Positions 8,691-17,990 of a stretch of 64,000 nucleotides of DNA are shown here, piece after piece. Positions within the stretch are counted from its first letter, which is position 1; every line of letters begins with the position of its first letter. The notes below the pieces were generated by a model. It saw nothing but the letters and a program-made list of their open reading frames with translations. It searched no databases and had not been told where the DNA came from. Origin of the DNA: a bacterium (GTDB lineage: Bacteria; Bacteroidota; Bacteroidia; Cytophagales; Cyclobacteriaceae); contig JANSWY010000001.1 of the NCBI GenBank assembly GCA_024743255.1, forward strand, positions 186,001 through 250,000, written 5' to 3'. The position numbers were made by a program, and so were the translations under genes.

Positions 8691-9347
8691 ATGAAGAAAT
8701 TTCTATTTGCACTATTTCTGATAAGTTCACAGACTGTTTTGTCTCAAAAGCTTGAGCCACTTATTCCAGACAGAAGCCTGGTTTCCTTCCTTGAAGAATT
8801 CAAACAAGCAGTTTCTAAAAAGGACAAAACCTGGATTATCAAAAATTTGCACCCCAACGTCATGAATAGCTTTGGAGATGATGGTGGAATAGAAGAATTC
8901 AAAAGTTCCTGGGATTTGGATGGAGATGCATCTGCATTTTGGAAATTGATGGATAAGATAATTGACTTGGGGGGCGGAACAATGAAGTCGGAAGATATGT
9001 ACTCCATGCCTTATGTGTTTTCTCATTGGCCAGACGAATATGATGCATTTGAAAATGTGGCTATTACTGGAACAAATGTAAATATCAGAGATAAACCTAC
9101 AGTAGAGGGATCCGAAGTAGTAGGTCAATTTAGCTATGATATTGTCTCAATTGACTTTAGTAAAAGTGTGGCAGATGAAGGTGACGATAGAGTGGGTTAC
9201 TATTCGTGGTGCTATATAGAATCACAAGATAAAACTTTGAAGGGATATGTATATGGGGATTTTGTATGGTCGCCATTGACTTATCGCATTGGATTTGAGA
9301 AGAAAAACAAAAAATGGAAGATCACTTACTTGCTAGCCGGTGACTAA
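8691..9347 (+). CDS. SH3-domain-containing secreted protein
   Basis: A 218-residue protein with a signal peptide (KKFLFALFLISSQTVLSQ). An N-terminal part (about 20-120) resembles a small alpha/beta module, with LVSFLEEFKQAVSKKDKTW and HPNVMNSFGDDGGIEEF. A bacterial SH3 domain follows (about 125-190), beginning ITGTNVNIRDKPTVEGSEVV and containing SWCYIESQDKTLKGYVYGDFV. The last part, GFEKKNKKWKITYLLAGD, looks like an NTF2/DUF-type strand pair. Bacterial SH3 domains usually bind cell-wall peptides. Single gene with a terminator just upstream. Function unknown. Confidence 0.8.
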   Translation: MKKFLFALFLISSQTVLSQKLEPLIPDRSLVSFLEEFKQAVSKKDKTWIIKNLHPNVMNSFGDDGGIEEFKSSWDLDGDASAFWKLMDKIIDLGGGTMKSEDMYSMPYVFSHWPDEYDAFENVAITGTNVNIRDKPTVEGSEVVGQFSYDIVSIDFSKSVADEGDDRVGYYSWCYIESQDKTLKGYVYGDFVWSPLTYRIGFEKKNKKWKITYLLAGD

Positions 9348-9446
9348 TCAGGAATTTGTGTTAGCATTTCCCTATTTCTTATAAATATGATTCATTAAAG
9401 AGCAGGACCTTTGACTTGTAATTAATGATAAAAAGAAGTTACTGAT

Positions 9447-10109
9447 ATGAAAGTAATAATAACAGGCTCAACTGGAATGGTCGGTAAAGGAGTCCTTTAT
9501 GAGTCTCTGGAAAATGATTTAATCGAGAAGGTGTTGGTCATTAATCGTTCTTCATTGGGAATGAACCATGAAAAACTACAAGAAATAATCCTTTCAGACC
9601 TATCTCAAATCGATACCGTAAAAGATCAATTACAAGGATATGATGCCTGCTTTTTCTGCCTTGGTATTTCCGTTCTTGGTCTTAATGAAGATCAATACAC
9701 CAAGATCACCTATGATATTACCAAAGCATTTGTTGATACACTTTATGAATCCAATCCTGAAATGGTCTTCAATTATGTCTCAGGAACCGGAACTGATAGC
9801 AGTGAAAAAGGGAAAACAATGTGGGCCAGAGTAAAAGGTAGAACCGAAAATATGGTACTAAGCAAAGGTTTCAAAGATGCTTATGCATTCAGGCCTGGTA
9901 TGATTATTCCGGAAAAAGGTATTAGGTCGAGAACAGGCTGGTACAATGCCATTTATGTAATCATGAGGCCTTTCTTTCCTTTATTTAAAAAATCAAATAA
10001 TGTGACAACTACCACAAGAATTGGAGATGCCATGATCAATTCTGTGACTCATTCTCAGGAGTTAAAACACCTTGAAAACCCAGAAATAAACTTGTTGGCT
10101 GCTAAGTAG
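9447..10109 (+). CDS. NAD(P)-binding epimerase-like protein
   Basis: A 220-residue Rossmann-fold protein starting MKVIITGSTGMVGKGVLYE, the GxxGxxG dinucleotide motif. Later motifs are DACFFCLGIS (strand 4), FNYVSGTGTDSSEKGK and ARVKGRTENMVL (the Lys of an atypical active site), then AFRPGMIIP. The length and motifs fit the short atypical-SDR/NAD(P)H-binding group (YwnB/oxidoreductase HTATIP2-like). No Tyr-x-x-x-Lys is visible, so it may bind cofactor without classical SDR chemistry. Single gene. Confidence 0.83.
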   Translation: MKVIITGSTGMVGKGVLYESLENDLIEKVLVINRSSLGMNHEKLQEIILSDLSQIDTVKDQLQGYDACFFCLGISVLGLNEDQYTKITYDITKAFVDTLYESNPEMVFNYVSGTGTDSSEKGKTMWARVKGRTENMVLSKGFKDAYAFRPGMIIPEKGIRSRTGWYNAIYVIMRPFFPLFKKSNNVTTTTRIGDAMINSVTHSQELKHLENPEINLLAAK

Positions 10110-10191
10110 AAAAAGCTTTAGGGTTGTACTTCTACCTTAAGAAATTGTATTCCATTAAATTTATTGAACAGAATCAATATTCGAATGGAAC

Positions 10192-11271
10192 ATGAGTACA
10201 AGACTAAAGATTCAACTTAAAAAGCTAATGATGATCGTATTGGGCTGGACCACAATTGGGTTGTTTCAGTCATTCTATGATCATTTTGTATTAACGAGCC
10301 ATTTGTCTGCTGGTTTTGGACCCGAATACACACTAGGTTTCGGGCTAATTTTAAATGTAGCTTCTGGTTTCATGGGAGGAATAATGGGAGGTCTTGTTCT
10401 GATCTTCATTGTGGATCGTAAATATCGTTCTGCTCCCTATTACAAGGGAATACTTGTTGTTTGTTTAGCGTTTGTTTTAATTGTTTCCTTCCTCACATTA
10501 CTCATGGCTACTGCGCAAACAATTGCCAACTATGGGTCCATCAATTCTCCAGAAGCCAGAGAATATTTCAATGGTTTAGTCTTCACAACAATGCACGTGA
10601 AAAACATCATACTTTGGGCTATAGTAGTAGCACTCACTCAAATGACTTTGATGATCGATAACAAATTTGGTCATGGTCTCTTGTGGAGCATGATTCATGG
10701 AAAATACCATTTGCCGAGAGAGGAAGATCGCGTTTTTATGTTTTTGGATTTAAGGTCATCCACCACCATTGCGGAAAAGCTGGGAAACGAAAAGTATCAT
10801 CAGCTATTGAAAGACCTATTTGCTCACATTACTGATCCCATTTTGGATAACAGAGGGGAGATTTATCAATACGTAGGAGATGAAGTCGTGATTTCATGGA
10901 AAAAGGATTTGGGGCTGGAGGACAATAATTGTGTTAATTGTTTCTTTGATATTAAAGAAAAGCTGAAGGCAAAGAGTGAGAAATATCTTCAGAAGTACAA
11001 TTTACAACCTGAATTCAAAGCTGGAATTCACGTTGGACAAGTAATTGCTGGAGAGATTGGTATCATTAAGCGAGACATTACCTATTCCGGAGATGTACTC
11101 AATACAGCTGCAAGAATTCAAAGCAAATGCAACGAGTATGAAGTGGATATACTTACCTCCAAATCTCTGGTTGATCAACTTATGAATTCCGAAAGCCTAG
11201 ATTCCAGGTCAATTGGCTCTATATCTTTAAGAGGAAAAGAAGAGCAGGTTGAATTAGTAACCATTCAATAG
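10192..11271 (+). CDS. Membrane-anchored class III adenylate/guanylate cyclase
   Basis: A 359-residue protein with four hydrophobic segments in the N-terminal half (about residues 12-30, 45-72, 84-106 and 128-150) and a cytoplasmic class III cyclase domain (about 178-355). Metal-binding Asp186 lies in FLDLRSST and Asp230 in YVGDEVVISW. YSGDVLNTAARIQSKC contains the Asn/Arg transition-state pair. It should make cAMP or cGMP from ATP or GTP; purine choice cannot be set from sequence alone. The four-helix membrane part resembles the sensor-like anchor of many Bacteroidota cyclases. No partner gene is close by. Confidence 0.9.
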   Translation: MSTRLKIQLKKLMMIVLGWTTIGLFQSFYDHFVLTSHLSAGFGPEYTLGFGLILNVASGFMGGIMGGLVLIFIVDRKYRSAPYYKGILVVCLAFVLIVSFLTLLMATAQTIANYGSINSPEAREYFNGLVFTTMHVKNIILWAIVVALTQMTLMIDNKFGHGLLWSMIHGKYHLPREEDRVFMFLDLRSSTTIAEKLGNEKYHQLLKDLFAHITDPILDNRGEIYQYVGDEVVISWKKDLGLEDNNCVNCFFDIKEKLKAKSEKYLQKYNLQPEFKAGIHVGQVIAGEIGIIKRDITYSGDVLNTAARIQSKCNEYEVDILTSKSLVDQLMNSESLDSRSIGSISLRGKEEQVELVTIQ

Positions 11272-11327
11272 TTACTAATTTTTAATTGAGAATATCTATT
11301 TTACTAGCATCCAATTAATACGAAACA

Positions 11328-12200
11328 TTGACAGACCCAATTATAAAAAAACAACTAATAAAGGCAAATGGGCTGGAGTTCACATGCCGAGTATCCGGAA
11401 AGCCAGAAAATACTCCTGTTGTTCTTCTACACGGATGGCCGGAAACTTCCCATATGTGGGAGGAGTTGATGACTCATTTAGCTCTTGAAGATTACTATTG
11501 TATCGCTCCCAATATGCGTGGATATAGCACTGGCGCAAAACCAAAAGGAAAAGCCAACTATGACCTGGAACTCTTAATAAAGGATGTTGCATCAATTGCT
11601 AACACATTGGGTATTACAAAATTTCATTTGATAGGTCATGATTGGGGAGCTTGTGTTGGTTGGAAAATGGTGGAATCCTATCCGGATTTAATTCAATCCT
11701 GGACCGCCCTATCAGTCCCACATATCCAGGCATTTGGAACAGCCATAATGTCTGACCCTAAACAGGGTAAAATGAGTGCTTATATGAAAGGTTTCCAATT
11801 ACCTTATCTACCAGAACTCCGACTTAAGCAGAAAAACTACAAAGTTCTCAGAACCCTGTGGAAAAGTAGTCCAAAAGAACAATTAGAAGATTATTTAGAG
11901 GTGTTTTCGCAAAAGGGAGTTTTAAGAGCCTCCATCAATTATTACCGCAAAAACTATAGGCTGTTAACAAAGGCTTTGAAACAGGAAATCTTAGGACCAA
12001 TCAGCCATCCAACACTCTTCATTTGGGGAGCGAAAGATCTTGCAATTGGCCGAAAGGCTGTGGAGCTTCAGGACCAATACATGAAAGGGCCGTACGAACT
12101 GATGATTCTGGAAGATGCTGGCCATTGGTTAATGCAAACAAGATTCACCGAAATCAAAAATGCGATCCTTAAACACATCACCACATATGCCATAAAATAG
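11328..12200 (+). CDS. Alpha/beta hydrolase, epoxide-hydrolase-like
   Basis: The 290-residue enzyme has the oxyanion motif HGWPE, the nucleophile elbow GHDWGA (Asp105), the acid Asp237 in WGAKDLAIG, and the base His266 in DAGHWLM. An Asp nucleophile with HGWP is the soluble epoxide hydrolase pattern; haloalkane dehalogenase or haloacetate dehalogenase are alternatives. Tyr pairs in the cap region (INYYRKNYR) support epoxide opening. The best start is TTG at 11328, as no ATG lies before the first beta strand. A strong hairpin follows its stop. Confidence 0.85.
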   Translation: MTDPIIKKQLIKANGLEFTCRVSGKPENTPVVLLHGWPETSHMWEELMTHLALEDYYCIAPNMRGYSTGAKPKGKANYDLELLIKDVASIANTLGITKFHLIGHDWGACVGWKMVESYPDLIQSWTALSVPHIQAFGTAIMSDPKQGKMSAYMKGFQLPYLPELRLKQKNYKVLRTLWKSSPKEQLEDYLEVFSQKGVLRASINYYRKNYRLLTKALKQEILGPISHPTLFIWGAKDLAIGRKAVELQDQYMKGPYELMILEDAGHWLMQTRFTEIKNAILKHITTYAIK

Positions 12201-12210
12201 AGAGGGCAAA

Positions 12211-12245
12211 AAAAAACCGATCGTTTGGGAGAACGATCGATTTTG
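12211..12245. terminator. Bidirectional hairpin terminator after the hydrolase gene
   Basis: CGATCGTT (12218-12225) pairs with AACGATCG (12232-12239) around a 6-base loop. An A tract lies before it and ATTTT after it, so it can end transcripts on either strand. It lies 10-45 bp past the hydrolase stop. The rest of the gap up to 12464 shows nothing I can name. Confidence 0.7.
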
Positions 12246-12464
12246 GATTAATCTTTTACATATCACCAGGGATCTAAGTTGGTAACATGCCTTTTAACAG
12301 TCGCAATGATAACTATAAAAATTATTGTGTGCAAAAAACACATTAAATCAGCGGTTCGGTTTTTTAGCCTCCAATCCACCCACTCATTATTCCAACTCAA
12401 CGGTACAATCTCTGATTTCAGTAACTTTGGCATCACCAGAAACGCCCTAAACGAGCGGAAATAG

Positions 12465-12476
12465 CTATATTTATAG
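12465..12476. promoter_or_regulatory. Short palindrome just before the Nudix regulator gene
   Basis: CTATA-TT-TATAG is an inverted repeat with 5-bp arms, ending two bases before the ATG at 12479. NrtR-family proteins bind A+T-rich palindromes near their own operons, so this could be an autoregulatory operator. The arms are short, so chance is possible. Confidence 0.3.
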
Positions 12477-12478
12477 TA

Positions 12479-13252
12479 ATGGACGGGAATGATATTATTG
12501 AGTGGTTAAATGAAGGAGTAGACCAGTGGGTCTCCGGTCAATCTGTTGATTGCGTAATCCTTGGATACGGTAATCACACACTCTACATCTTAGCAATGAA
12601 GTGGAAAGGAATTGAAAGCTGGACACTTCCTGGTGGTTTCATTTTTAAGAATGAAAGCATGGACCAAGCTGCTACCCGTGTTTTGAAAGATAGAACAGGA
12701 CTTGATTTCCCATTTTTGAAACAATTCCACACGTTTGGAAACCACGATCGCAGAGATGAAACACAAGTTGACAGGGAACTAGCAGTTCTCGGAATAAAAA
12801 ACCCCAAAGTAGTTTCGTGGTTTAAACAAAGATTTATTACAACAGGCTACATCGCACTAGTCAATATCGAAGATTGTGAATTGCAGCAAGACCCTATGAG
12901 TGATGATATTGCCTGGCACCCTGTTGAGAATCTTCCATCTATGCTTTTTGATCATAAGGAAATTATAGAGACAGCCCTCCAACAAATTAAGATTCAAATC
13001 AATTATTTACCTGTTGGTCTAAGTTTACTCCCTGAGAAGTTTACCATGAAGGATTTTCAGAAATTGTATGAGTGCATTTCACAGGTTGAACTGGATCGTG
13101 CCAATTTTCAGAAGAAGATTCTTAAACTCGGAATTACAGAAAGATTGGAAAAACAAATGGGTGGTGGTGCACATAAAGCACCATATTTGTATAAATTCGA
13201 TGAACAAAAGTATCAGGAACTTCTTGATAAAGGAATCGGGTTTATGTCCTAA
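12479..13252 (+). CDS. NrtR-like transcriptional regulator (degenerate Nudix domain plus winged helix)
   Basis: The 257-residue protein has a Nudix fold (about 18-170) and a C-terminal winged helix (about 175-255; PEKFTMKDFQKLYECI and GGGAHKAPYLYKFDEQKY, the typical end of the NrtR family). The Nudix box should read Gx5Ex7REUxEExGU. Gly53, Glu59, Arg67 and Gly74 fit, but the three catalytic acids after Arg read Val68, Asp71, Arg72. That loss of metal ligands is expected for a sensor that binds, but does not cut, a nucleotide or sugar-phosphate ligand. It is joined to the MFS gene by a 1-base TAATG overlap, so the transporter is probably its target. Confidence 0.87.
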   Translation: MDGNDIIEWLNEGVDQWVSGQSVDCVILGYGNHTLYILAMKWKGIESWTLPGGFIFKNESMDQAATRVLKDRTGLDFPFLKQFHTFGNHDRRDETQVDRELAVLGIKNPKVVSWFKQRFITTGYIALVNIEDCELQQDPMSDDIAWHPVENLPSMLFDHKEIIETALQQIKIQINYLPVGLSLLPEKFTMKDFQKLYECISQVELDRANFQKKILKLGITERLEKQMGGGAHKAPYLYKFDEQKYQELLDKGIGFMS

Positions 13253-14409
13253 TGAATCTTCGCTTAGTATTAACGATAATCGTATTTTCCCAATTCGCCT
13301 GCACCTCTCTTTGGTTTGCAGGGAATGCCGTTATTGCGGAAATCTCAACAGCGTTTAACTTATCAGACGGAAGCCTTAGTTACCTCACATCCTCAGTACA
13401 ATTTGGCTTCATTTCAGGAACTTTAATTTTTGCATTACTTACAATCGCAGATCGATTTTCACCTTCCAGAGTGTTCTTTGTTTGTGCACTCCTTGGAGCT
13501 GCCACCAATATCAGTATTTTATGGTTGCCGAATCAAGTTGGCTTTTTATTAGCAGCTAGATTTCTAACAGGCTTTATGCTTGCAGGTATATACCCTGTAG
13601 GAATGAAAATAGCGTCAGACTATCATGAAAAAGGTCTTGGTCGTGCTTTGGGGCTTTTAGTTGGCGCTTTGGTACTTGGAACTGCTTTTCCACACCTTGT
13701 GAAAGCCACAATTGGATCCCTAAATTGGCAAACTGTAATCATCGCCACCTCAATATTATCAATCATAGGAGGAGTATTGATTTTGTTATTTGTTCCAAAC
13801 GGACCGTTTAGAAGAAAAAGTGCAAAGTTTGATATAGGTGCTGTCACCAAAGTTTTCAAATCCCAGGATTTTAGAGCTGCAGCATTTGGTTACTTTGGCC
13901 ATATGTGGGAGTTGTATGCTTTTTGGGCATTTGTTCCAGTGATATTAACAACATACAATACTATCAATGGAGTGGCTGTAAATGTCCCCGTTTGGTCCTT
14001 TATTATTATTGCATTGGGTAGTTTAAGCTGTGCCTTGGGTGGAGAACTATCATTCAAATTAGGTAGTGGCAGAGTTGCCTTTTATTCACTCTTCATATCT
14101 GGCCTATGTTGCCTTACTTCGGTGGCTATTTTCGGTCTCCCTCAATTCGTGTTTCTTTCAGTTTTGGTTGTATGGGGACTTACAGTGATTTCTGATTCGC
14201 CACAGTTTTCAACCCTAGTAGCCCAAACCGCTCCAAACGAAAGTATTGGAACAGCGCTGACAATAGTGAACAGCCTTGGGTTCTTAATTTCTATTGGATC
14301 AATTCAATTACTTGGCTGGCTAAATACTCAGCTTGAACCGAGTTATGTATATCTCTTTCTATTTGCCGGACCTGTTTTTGGATTATTAAATATTCGAAAG
14401 CATCTATGA
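13252..14409 (+). CDS. MFS transporter (nitrate/cyanate-type branch)
   Basis: A 385-residue inner-membrane protein with about twelve hydrophobic segments. The start, VFSQFACTSLWFAGNAVIAE, and the loop RFLTGFMLAGIYPVGMKIASD match the MFS_1 group that includes CynX/NarK-like permeases. The substrate is unknown. The ATG at 13252 shares a base with the stop of the regulator gene, and the stop overlaps the start of the next gene (ATGA), so all three are translated together. Because the regulator is NrtR-like, the cargo may be a sugar, nucleoside or vitamin precursor; this is inference. Confidence 0.85.
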   Translation: MNLRLVLTIIVFSQFACTSLWFAGNAVIAEISTAFNLSDGSLSYLTSSVQFGFISGTLIFALLTIADRFSPSRVFFVCALLGAATNISILWLPNQVGFLLAARFLTGFMLAGIYPVGMKIASDYHEKGLGRALGLLVGALVLGTAFPHLVKATIGSLNWQTVIIATSILSIIGGVLILLFVPNGPFRRKSAKFDIGAVTKVFKSQDFRAAAFGYFGHMWELYAFWAFVPVILTTYNTINGVAVNVPVWSFIIIALGSLSCALGGELSFKLGSGRVAFYSLFISGLCCLTSVAIFGLPQFVFLSVLVVWGLTVISDSPQFSTLVAQTAPNESIGTALTIVNSLGFLISIGSIQLLGWLNTQLEPSYVYLFLFAGPVFGLLNIRKHL

Positions 14410-14819
14410 AGGCGAGTAAGTTTTTAGAGAAGCACGGATACAAATTTCAGCACCTTGGAGAAAAGGTCTTTTTTAAAACCAATCTGTTCAAATTAAATGC
14501 AGAGAAAAAGACTGTGGTCATTGATGGCATAAACCGAAAAGTCGAGTTAAACAATAGTTTTGGGTTAGGTCCAAAATTTAGTTTTGAAGATATTGATACC
14601 ATCTTTTTCACATCAAGGATCCTTAGGGAACGCCCAGGGCCCACTAATCGCACGGTATTCGACTACAAAAAGCAAATATTAATCCGACTCAAGAACAAGA
14701 AGGAAATCCCAATTTTCACATTCATATCCGAGCGGGTTATGAAAGAAAAACAGATAGATCAGATCACTGATTGGCTGAAGAAAGTGCTTGGTACTGGTCA
14801 ACCTTTTTCTAGTAAATAA
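14406..14819 (+). CDS. Small hypothetical protein coupled to the MFS gene
   Basis: A 137-residue soluble, basic protein. Its alternating strand pattern (GEKVFFKTNLFKLNAEKKTVVIDG; FSFEDIDTIFFTSRIL; KKQILIRLKNKKEIPIFTF) and C-terminal helix (QIDQITDWLKKVLG) suggest a PH-like barrel. I cannot assign a family or function. The ATGA overlap with the transporter gene places it in the regulator-transporter operon. Confidence 0.72.
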   Translation: MKASKFLEKHGYKFQHLGEKVFFKTNLFKLNAEKKTVVIDGINRKVELNNSFGLGPKFSFEDIDTIFFTSRILRERPGPTNRTVFDYKKQILIRLKNKKEIPIFTFISERVMKEKQIDQITDWLKKVLGTGQPFSSK

Positions 14820-14866
14820 ATATATTAGTAGAAGCTTTAGCCAAGCGTTTAACCAAAATAGCACAC

Positions 14867-16855
14867 ATGAAACTTCTACTGTCCGCAGTATTTGCGAGCC
14901 TGATTCTAATGTCTACAGTTGGAGCTCAGGGAAAGTTCCAGGAAATGGATAAAGATAGTCTCCTCACTACCCTTAAGCAGGAAACAATAGATACCAACAA
15001 AGTAAAAATCTACCTGGTTCTACACAACAAATTTCGTCTTTCAGAATTTTTAAAAGCAAGATCATATGCCGATTCCGCATATCTCCTTGCAAAAGACATC
15101 AGGTGGCAAAAAGGTATCGCCAAATCCGCTCTTGAACTTGGAACCTCATTTAGTTTGACTGGAGAAGCAGATAAAGCAGTCGATTTCTTAAATGAATCTC
15201 TGAAGGCTTCCGAGTCATTGGGAGATTCCAGAACGGAGGCTAATGCATATATGACCCTTGGAAACATTGAATATGACAAAGGAAATTATGCCGAAGCATT
15301 GCCCAACTATTACAAATGCTTTGACAAGTTTAAGGAAACTGATTACTATCCAGGAATGTCCGCAGCATTGATATGGGTAGGAATTATTTACCAATATGGA
15401 CAGCAAGACTATGAAAAAGCTATAGAAACCTACAAAGACGCTGATAAATACGCCATTATTGGAAGCTCAGATCTGAACAGAAGCTACATTGTTTCCAACC
15501 TTGCCGATATTTATCACGAGATAAAAGAGTATGATTCCGCCATTGCTTACAGTGAAAAAAGCATTGAAATCAAGACTAAATTCAAGGACACCAGGGGGCT
15601 TTCCAATACTTTCAACAACCTTGCTAATGTTTATTACGATATTGAAAACTTTGAAAAGGCCTTAGAATACTATGACAAGTCCTTTGAACTAAGGAAGTCT
15701 ATTTCCGATAGCACAGGCATTGCCACATCTTTCGTGAATCTTGGTAAGGTGGAATATGCCAGAAAAAACTATCAGAAATCCATTGACTACAGTAATCAGG
15801 GGTTGGCTATTGCATCACGAATTGATCATAAAGAAGCCATCAGGGAAGCTTACGAGTTTTTAAGTCTTGCTTTTGAGAAACAAGGAGATTATCGTTCCTC
15901 ACTTGCTGCTTATAAAGAATATAAAACTATTAGTGATACCTTATTTAACACTGAAAGTGAGAAAATCCTCGCAGAACTCAACACTAAGTACGACACAGAG
16001 AAAAAGGAAAATAAAATCGCCATGCAGGCATCCGAGATTGCACGTCAGGAAAGTGCCAATCAAAGAAATGTTGCCATGATCATTGCTCTTATAGTTGCAG
16101 CCATTTCATTGGTTGTGGTAATCATACTAATCAGAAGCCGGTCCAGGAAAAAAGAGCAATTGTTGATACAGGAAAATGAATTGAAGGTACGAGATGCTCA
16201 GATGTCTGCCACTATTAATTCGCAGGAAAAAGAAAGAAGCCGGTTTGCGAAGGATCTCCATGATGGATTTGGACAAATGATCTCAGTCCTCAACTTAAAT
16301 CTCAAATCGTTAAATGATGACAAAGAAAAGTCTCATGAAGTATTTGAAAATAGCTCCAAAGTCTTGGAAGAAATGTACACGGAGCTCAAAAGCATTTGCT
16401 TCAACTTAATGCCCCAGACACTTATACAGCATGGTATCGGGCCCGCTATATCGGAATTTGCAAATAGAATTAATGCCTCTGGAAGAATTCATGTTGCGAT
16501 TGACCTGTTTGGGTTGGAACAACGACTGCCAGAGTTGGTTGAAATATCCCTATACAGAATTACGCAGGAATGGGTCAATAATATTCTTAAATATTCAGAT
16601 GCTACAACCATCACTATTCAAATCACCAAGGATGGTGCTGAACTCACTTTGCTTATCGAAGATAATGGTATGGGCTTTGATAAATACTTGTTGATCAACG
16701 GCAAAGGAAATGGTTGGAGTAATATTAATTCCAGAGTAAATTTGGTCAAAGGTGAAATCGATTTAGATAGTTTGCCAAATAGAAAAGGTAATACTCTAGT
16801 TGCTGAATTAAGCCTTGACAAATCTTCAATTAATCAAGTTCATGTCATTGAATAA
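14867..16855 (+). CDS. TPR-repeat sensor histidine kinase (HisKA_3 type)
   Basis: A 662-residue protein with a signal peptide (to about VGAQG, residue 22). Tetratricopeptide repeats follow (about 60-370; units such as AEALPNYYKCFDKFKE and EKALEYYDKSFELRKS), then one membrane segment (about 400-420) and a cytoplasmic kinase. The HisKA_3 helix has KERSRFAKDLHDGFGQ with phospho-acceptor His465. The ATPase domain has EWVNNILKYSDA (N box), EDNGMGFD and GNGWSNINSRV. Such kinases normally pair with a LuxR/NarL-type response regulator; none is encoded nearby, so it is an orphan here. The next gene overlaps its end. Confidence 0.92.
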   Translation: MKLLLSAVFASLILMSTVGAQGKFQEMDKDSLLTTLKQETIDTNKVKIYLVLHNKFRLSEFLKARSYADSAYLLAKDIRWQKGIAKSALELGTSFSLTGEADKAVDFLNESLKASESLGDSRTEANAYMTLGNIEYDKGNYAEALPNYYKCFDKFKETDYYPGMSAALIWVGIIYQYGQQDYEKAIETYKDADKYAIIGSSDLNRSYIVSNLADIYHEIKEYDSAIAYSEKSIEIKTKFKDTRGLSNTFNNLANVYYDIENFEKALEYYDKSFELRKSISDSTGIATSFVNLGKVEYARKNYQKSIDYSNQGLAIASRIDHKEAIREAYEFLSLAFEKQGDYRSSLAAYKEYKTISDTLFNTESEKILAELNTKYDTEKKENKIAMQASEIARQESANQRNVAMIIALIVAAISLVVVIILIRSRSRKKEQLLIQENELKVRDAQMSATINSQEKERSRFAKDLHDGFGQMISVLNLNLKSLNDDKEKSHEVFENSSKVLEEMYTELKSICFNLMPQTLIQHGIGPAISEFANRINASGRIHVAIDLFGLEQRLPELVEISLYRITQEWVNNILKYSDATTITIQITKDGAELTLLIEDNGMGFDKYLLINGKGNGWSNINSRVNLVKGEIDLDSLPNRKGNTLVAELSLDKSSINQVHVIE

Positions 16856-17630
16856 ATGGTTCTTGTACCTATCGATCAGTATTTTCCTTGCATCAAGCTG
16901 CAATGAAAATACTGAACAAGAAGAAGTAAGTACCCTGGCGGAGGCCACCAAAACCATAAAAAACTTTAACCTCAGTCGATATGATGACATCAAGACTCAT
17001 GTAGCTAATATGGGTAATAGGCCTTTAGATATGGTAGAGTTTCAAAAGCTAGAGAGCTTACTACGCCTGGTTAATAATTGGAAATTTTCACAGAATCAAG
17101 CTCTTCAGGACACTCTATTAAATAGCTTCGAAGAAGATCCTCGTTTTCAACAAAAAGTTAAAGATCAAATATTAAAACTAACCCATTATTCAACTAAAAT
17201 TGATTCTACCAACATCTCAGAAATGGGGTCAGTTCCAGAAGCGAATTGCAAACTCACAATTGCGTTATTGGAAGATAGAATAATCAATTACTATTATCCA
17301 AAATTTGGGGTATCCGATAATATATTCTCGCAATGTTGTGGAGTAAATGCCGCTACAAACTATGATAATACACAAGTAGGTAAACCGACATCAATAATAC
17401 TTCAAAATGAGTCCCATGATGTGGAAATGAAATTTTCTAAAGTTCGTGTAATGGTAGCTGATGAAGAAATTGAGGCCGAGATTACGGAGATGAATAAAAT
17501 TGTACTGGTGAATTTTACTCCCAATAAAAAAGGAGACTACCGTGTTCAGTTTATGTCTTCTGTAGAATCTTATGATACTACGATTACTCAGAACATGGAT
17601 ATCTCCCTCACTGATATTGCAGATAAATAG
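16842..17630 (+). CDS. Hypothetical lipoprotein overlapping the histidine kinase gene
   Basis: The chosen ATG at 16842 gives a lipoprotein signal, MSLNKWFLYLSISIFLASSC, with the Cys about residue 20. A helical N-terminal part follows (about 30-110), then a Cys-containing middle (SQCCGVNAATNYDNTQ) and a C-terminal beta domain (about 170-262; TSIILQNESHDVEMKFSKV, EEIEAEITEMNKI). The C-terminal domain resembles Ig-like modules of Bacteroidota envelope proteins (GldM-like), but this is weak. The start lies 14 bases inside the kinase gene, so the two are probably co-translated and the lipoprotein may work with the kinase sensor. An ATG at 16815 is possible but would put residues before the signal peptide. 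Confidence 0.7.
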   Translation: MSLNKWFLYLSISIFLASSCNENTEQEEVSTLAEATKTIKNFNLSRYDDIKTHVANMGNRPLDMVEFQKLESLLRLVNNWKFSQNQALQDTLLNSFEEDPRFQQKVKDQILKLTHYSTKIDSTNISEMGSVPEANCKLTIALLEDRIINYYYPKFGVSDNIFSQCCGVNAATNYDNTQVGKPTSIILQNESHDVEMKFSKVRVMVADEEIEAEITEMNKIVLVNFTPNKKGDYRVQFMSSVESYDTTITQNMDISLTDIADK

Positions 17631-17632
17631 AT

Positions 17633-17929
17633 CTAGCTGTTCTGCTCAATTACCTGCTTGAGTTCATTGGCTTGCCTCACACCTGAAGCTCTCCACTTTA
17701 TTTTACCATTTTTATAAAGAACCATTGTTGGTACACCTCTGATTCCTAGTTTACCAGCAAGCTTTTGATTCTTGTCAACATCTATTTTGATAATATGAGC
17801 TTTATCCCCTATTTGTCCTTTTAAGTCCTCCAGTATTGGTCCCATCATTTTACAGGGTCCGCACCATGTGGCGTAAAAATCCACAAGGACAGGTTTATTC
17901 TCGTTTATTAATTTATGAAAATTTGACAT
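17633..17929 (-). CDS. Thioredoxin
   Basis: A 98-residue single-domain thioredoxin with the active site WCGPCK (Cys23, Cys26), the N-terminal VDFYATW strand, the buried Lys/Asp environment ([20 protein letters not shown]) and the cis-Pro loop [11 protein letters not shown]. It reduces disulfides in the cytosol. It is slightly shorter than E. coli TrxA but complete. It converges on the lipoprotein gene with a 2-bp gap. Other thioredoxins must exist in the genome, so trxA is not claimed. Confidence 0.93.
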   Translation of the reverse strand: MSNFHKLINENKPVLVDFYATWCGPCKMMGPILEDLKGQIGDKAHIIKIDVDKNQKLAGKLGIRGVPTMVLYKNGKIKWRASGVRQANELKQVIEQNS

Positions 17930-17990
17930 GTTCGTTCGTTTTCAAAATACTAGTCATAAACCGTACCAGCCTGAAAACCAAGACACAATG

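Noticed and set aside
12279-12464. A 61-codon open frame in the gap before the Nudix regulator
   Set aside because: It has no family pattern and a mixed composition, lies just past a terminator, and ends near the palindrome. It is better read as chance frame in a control region.
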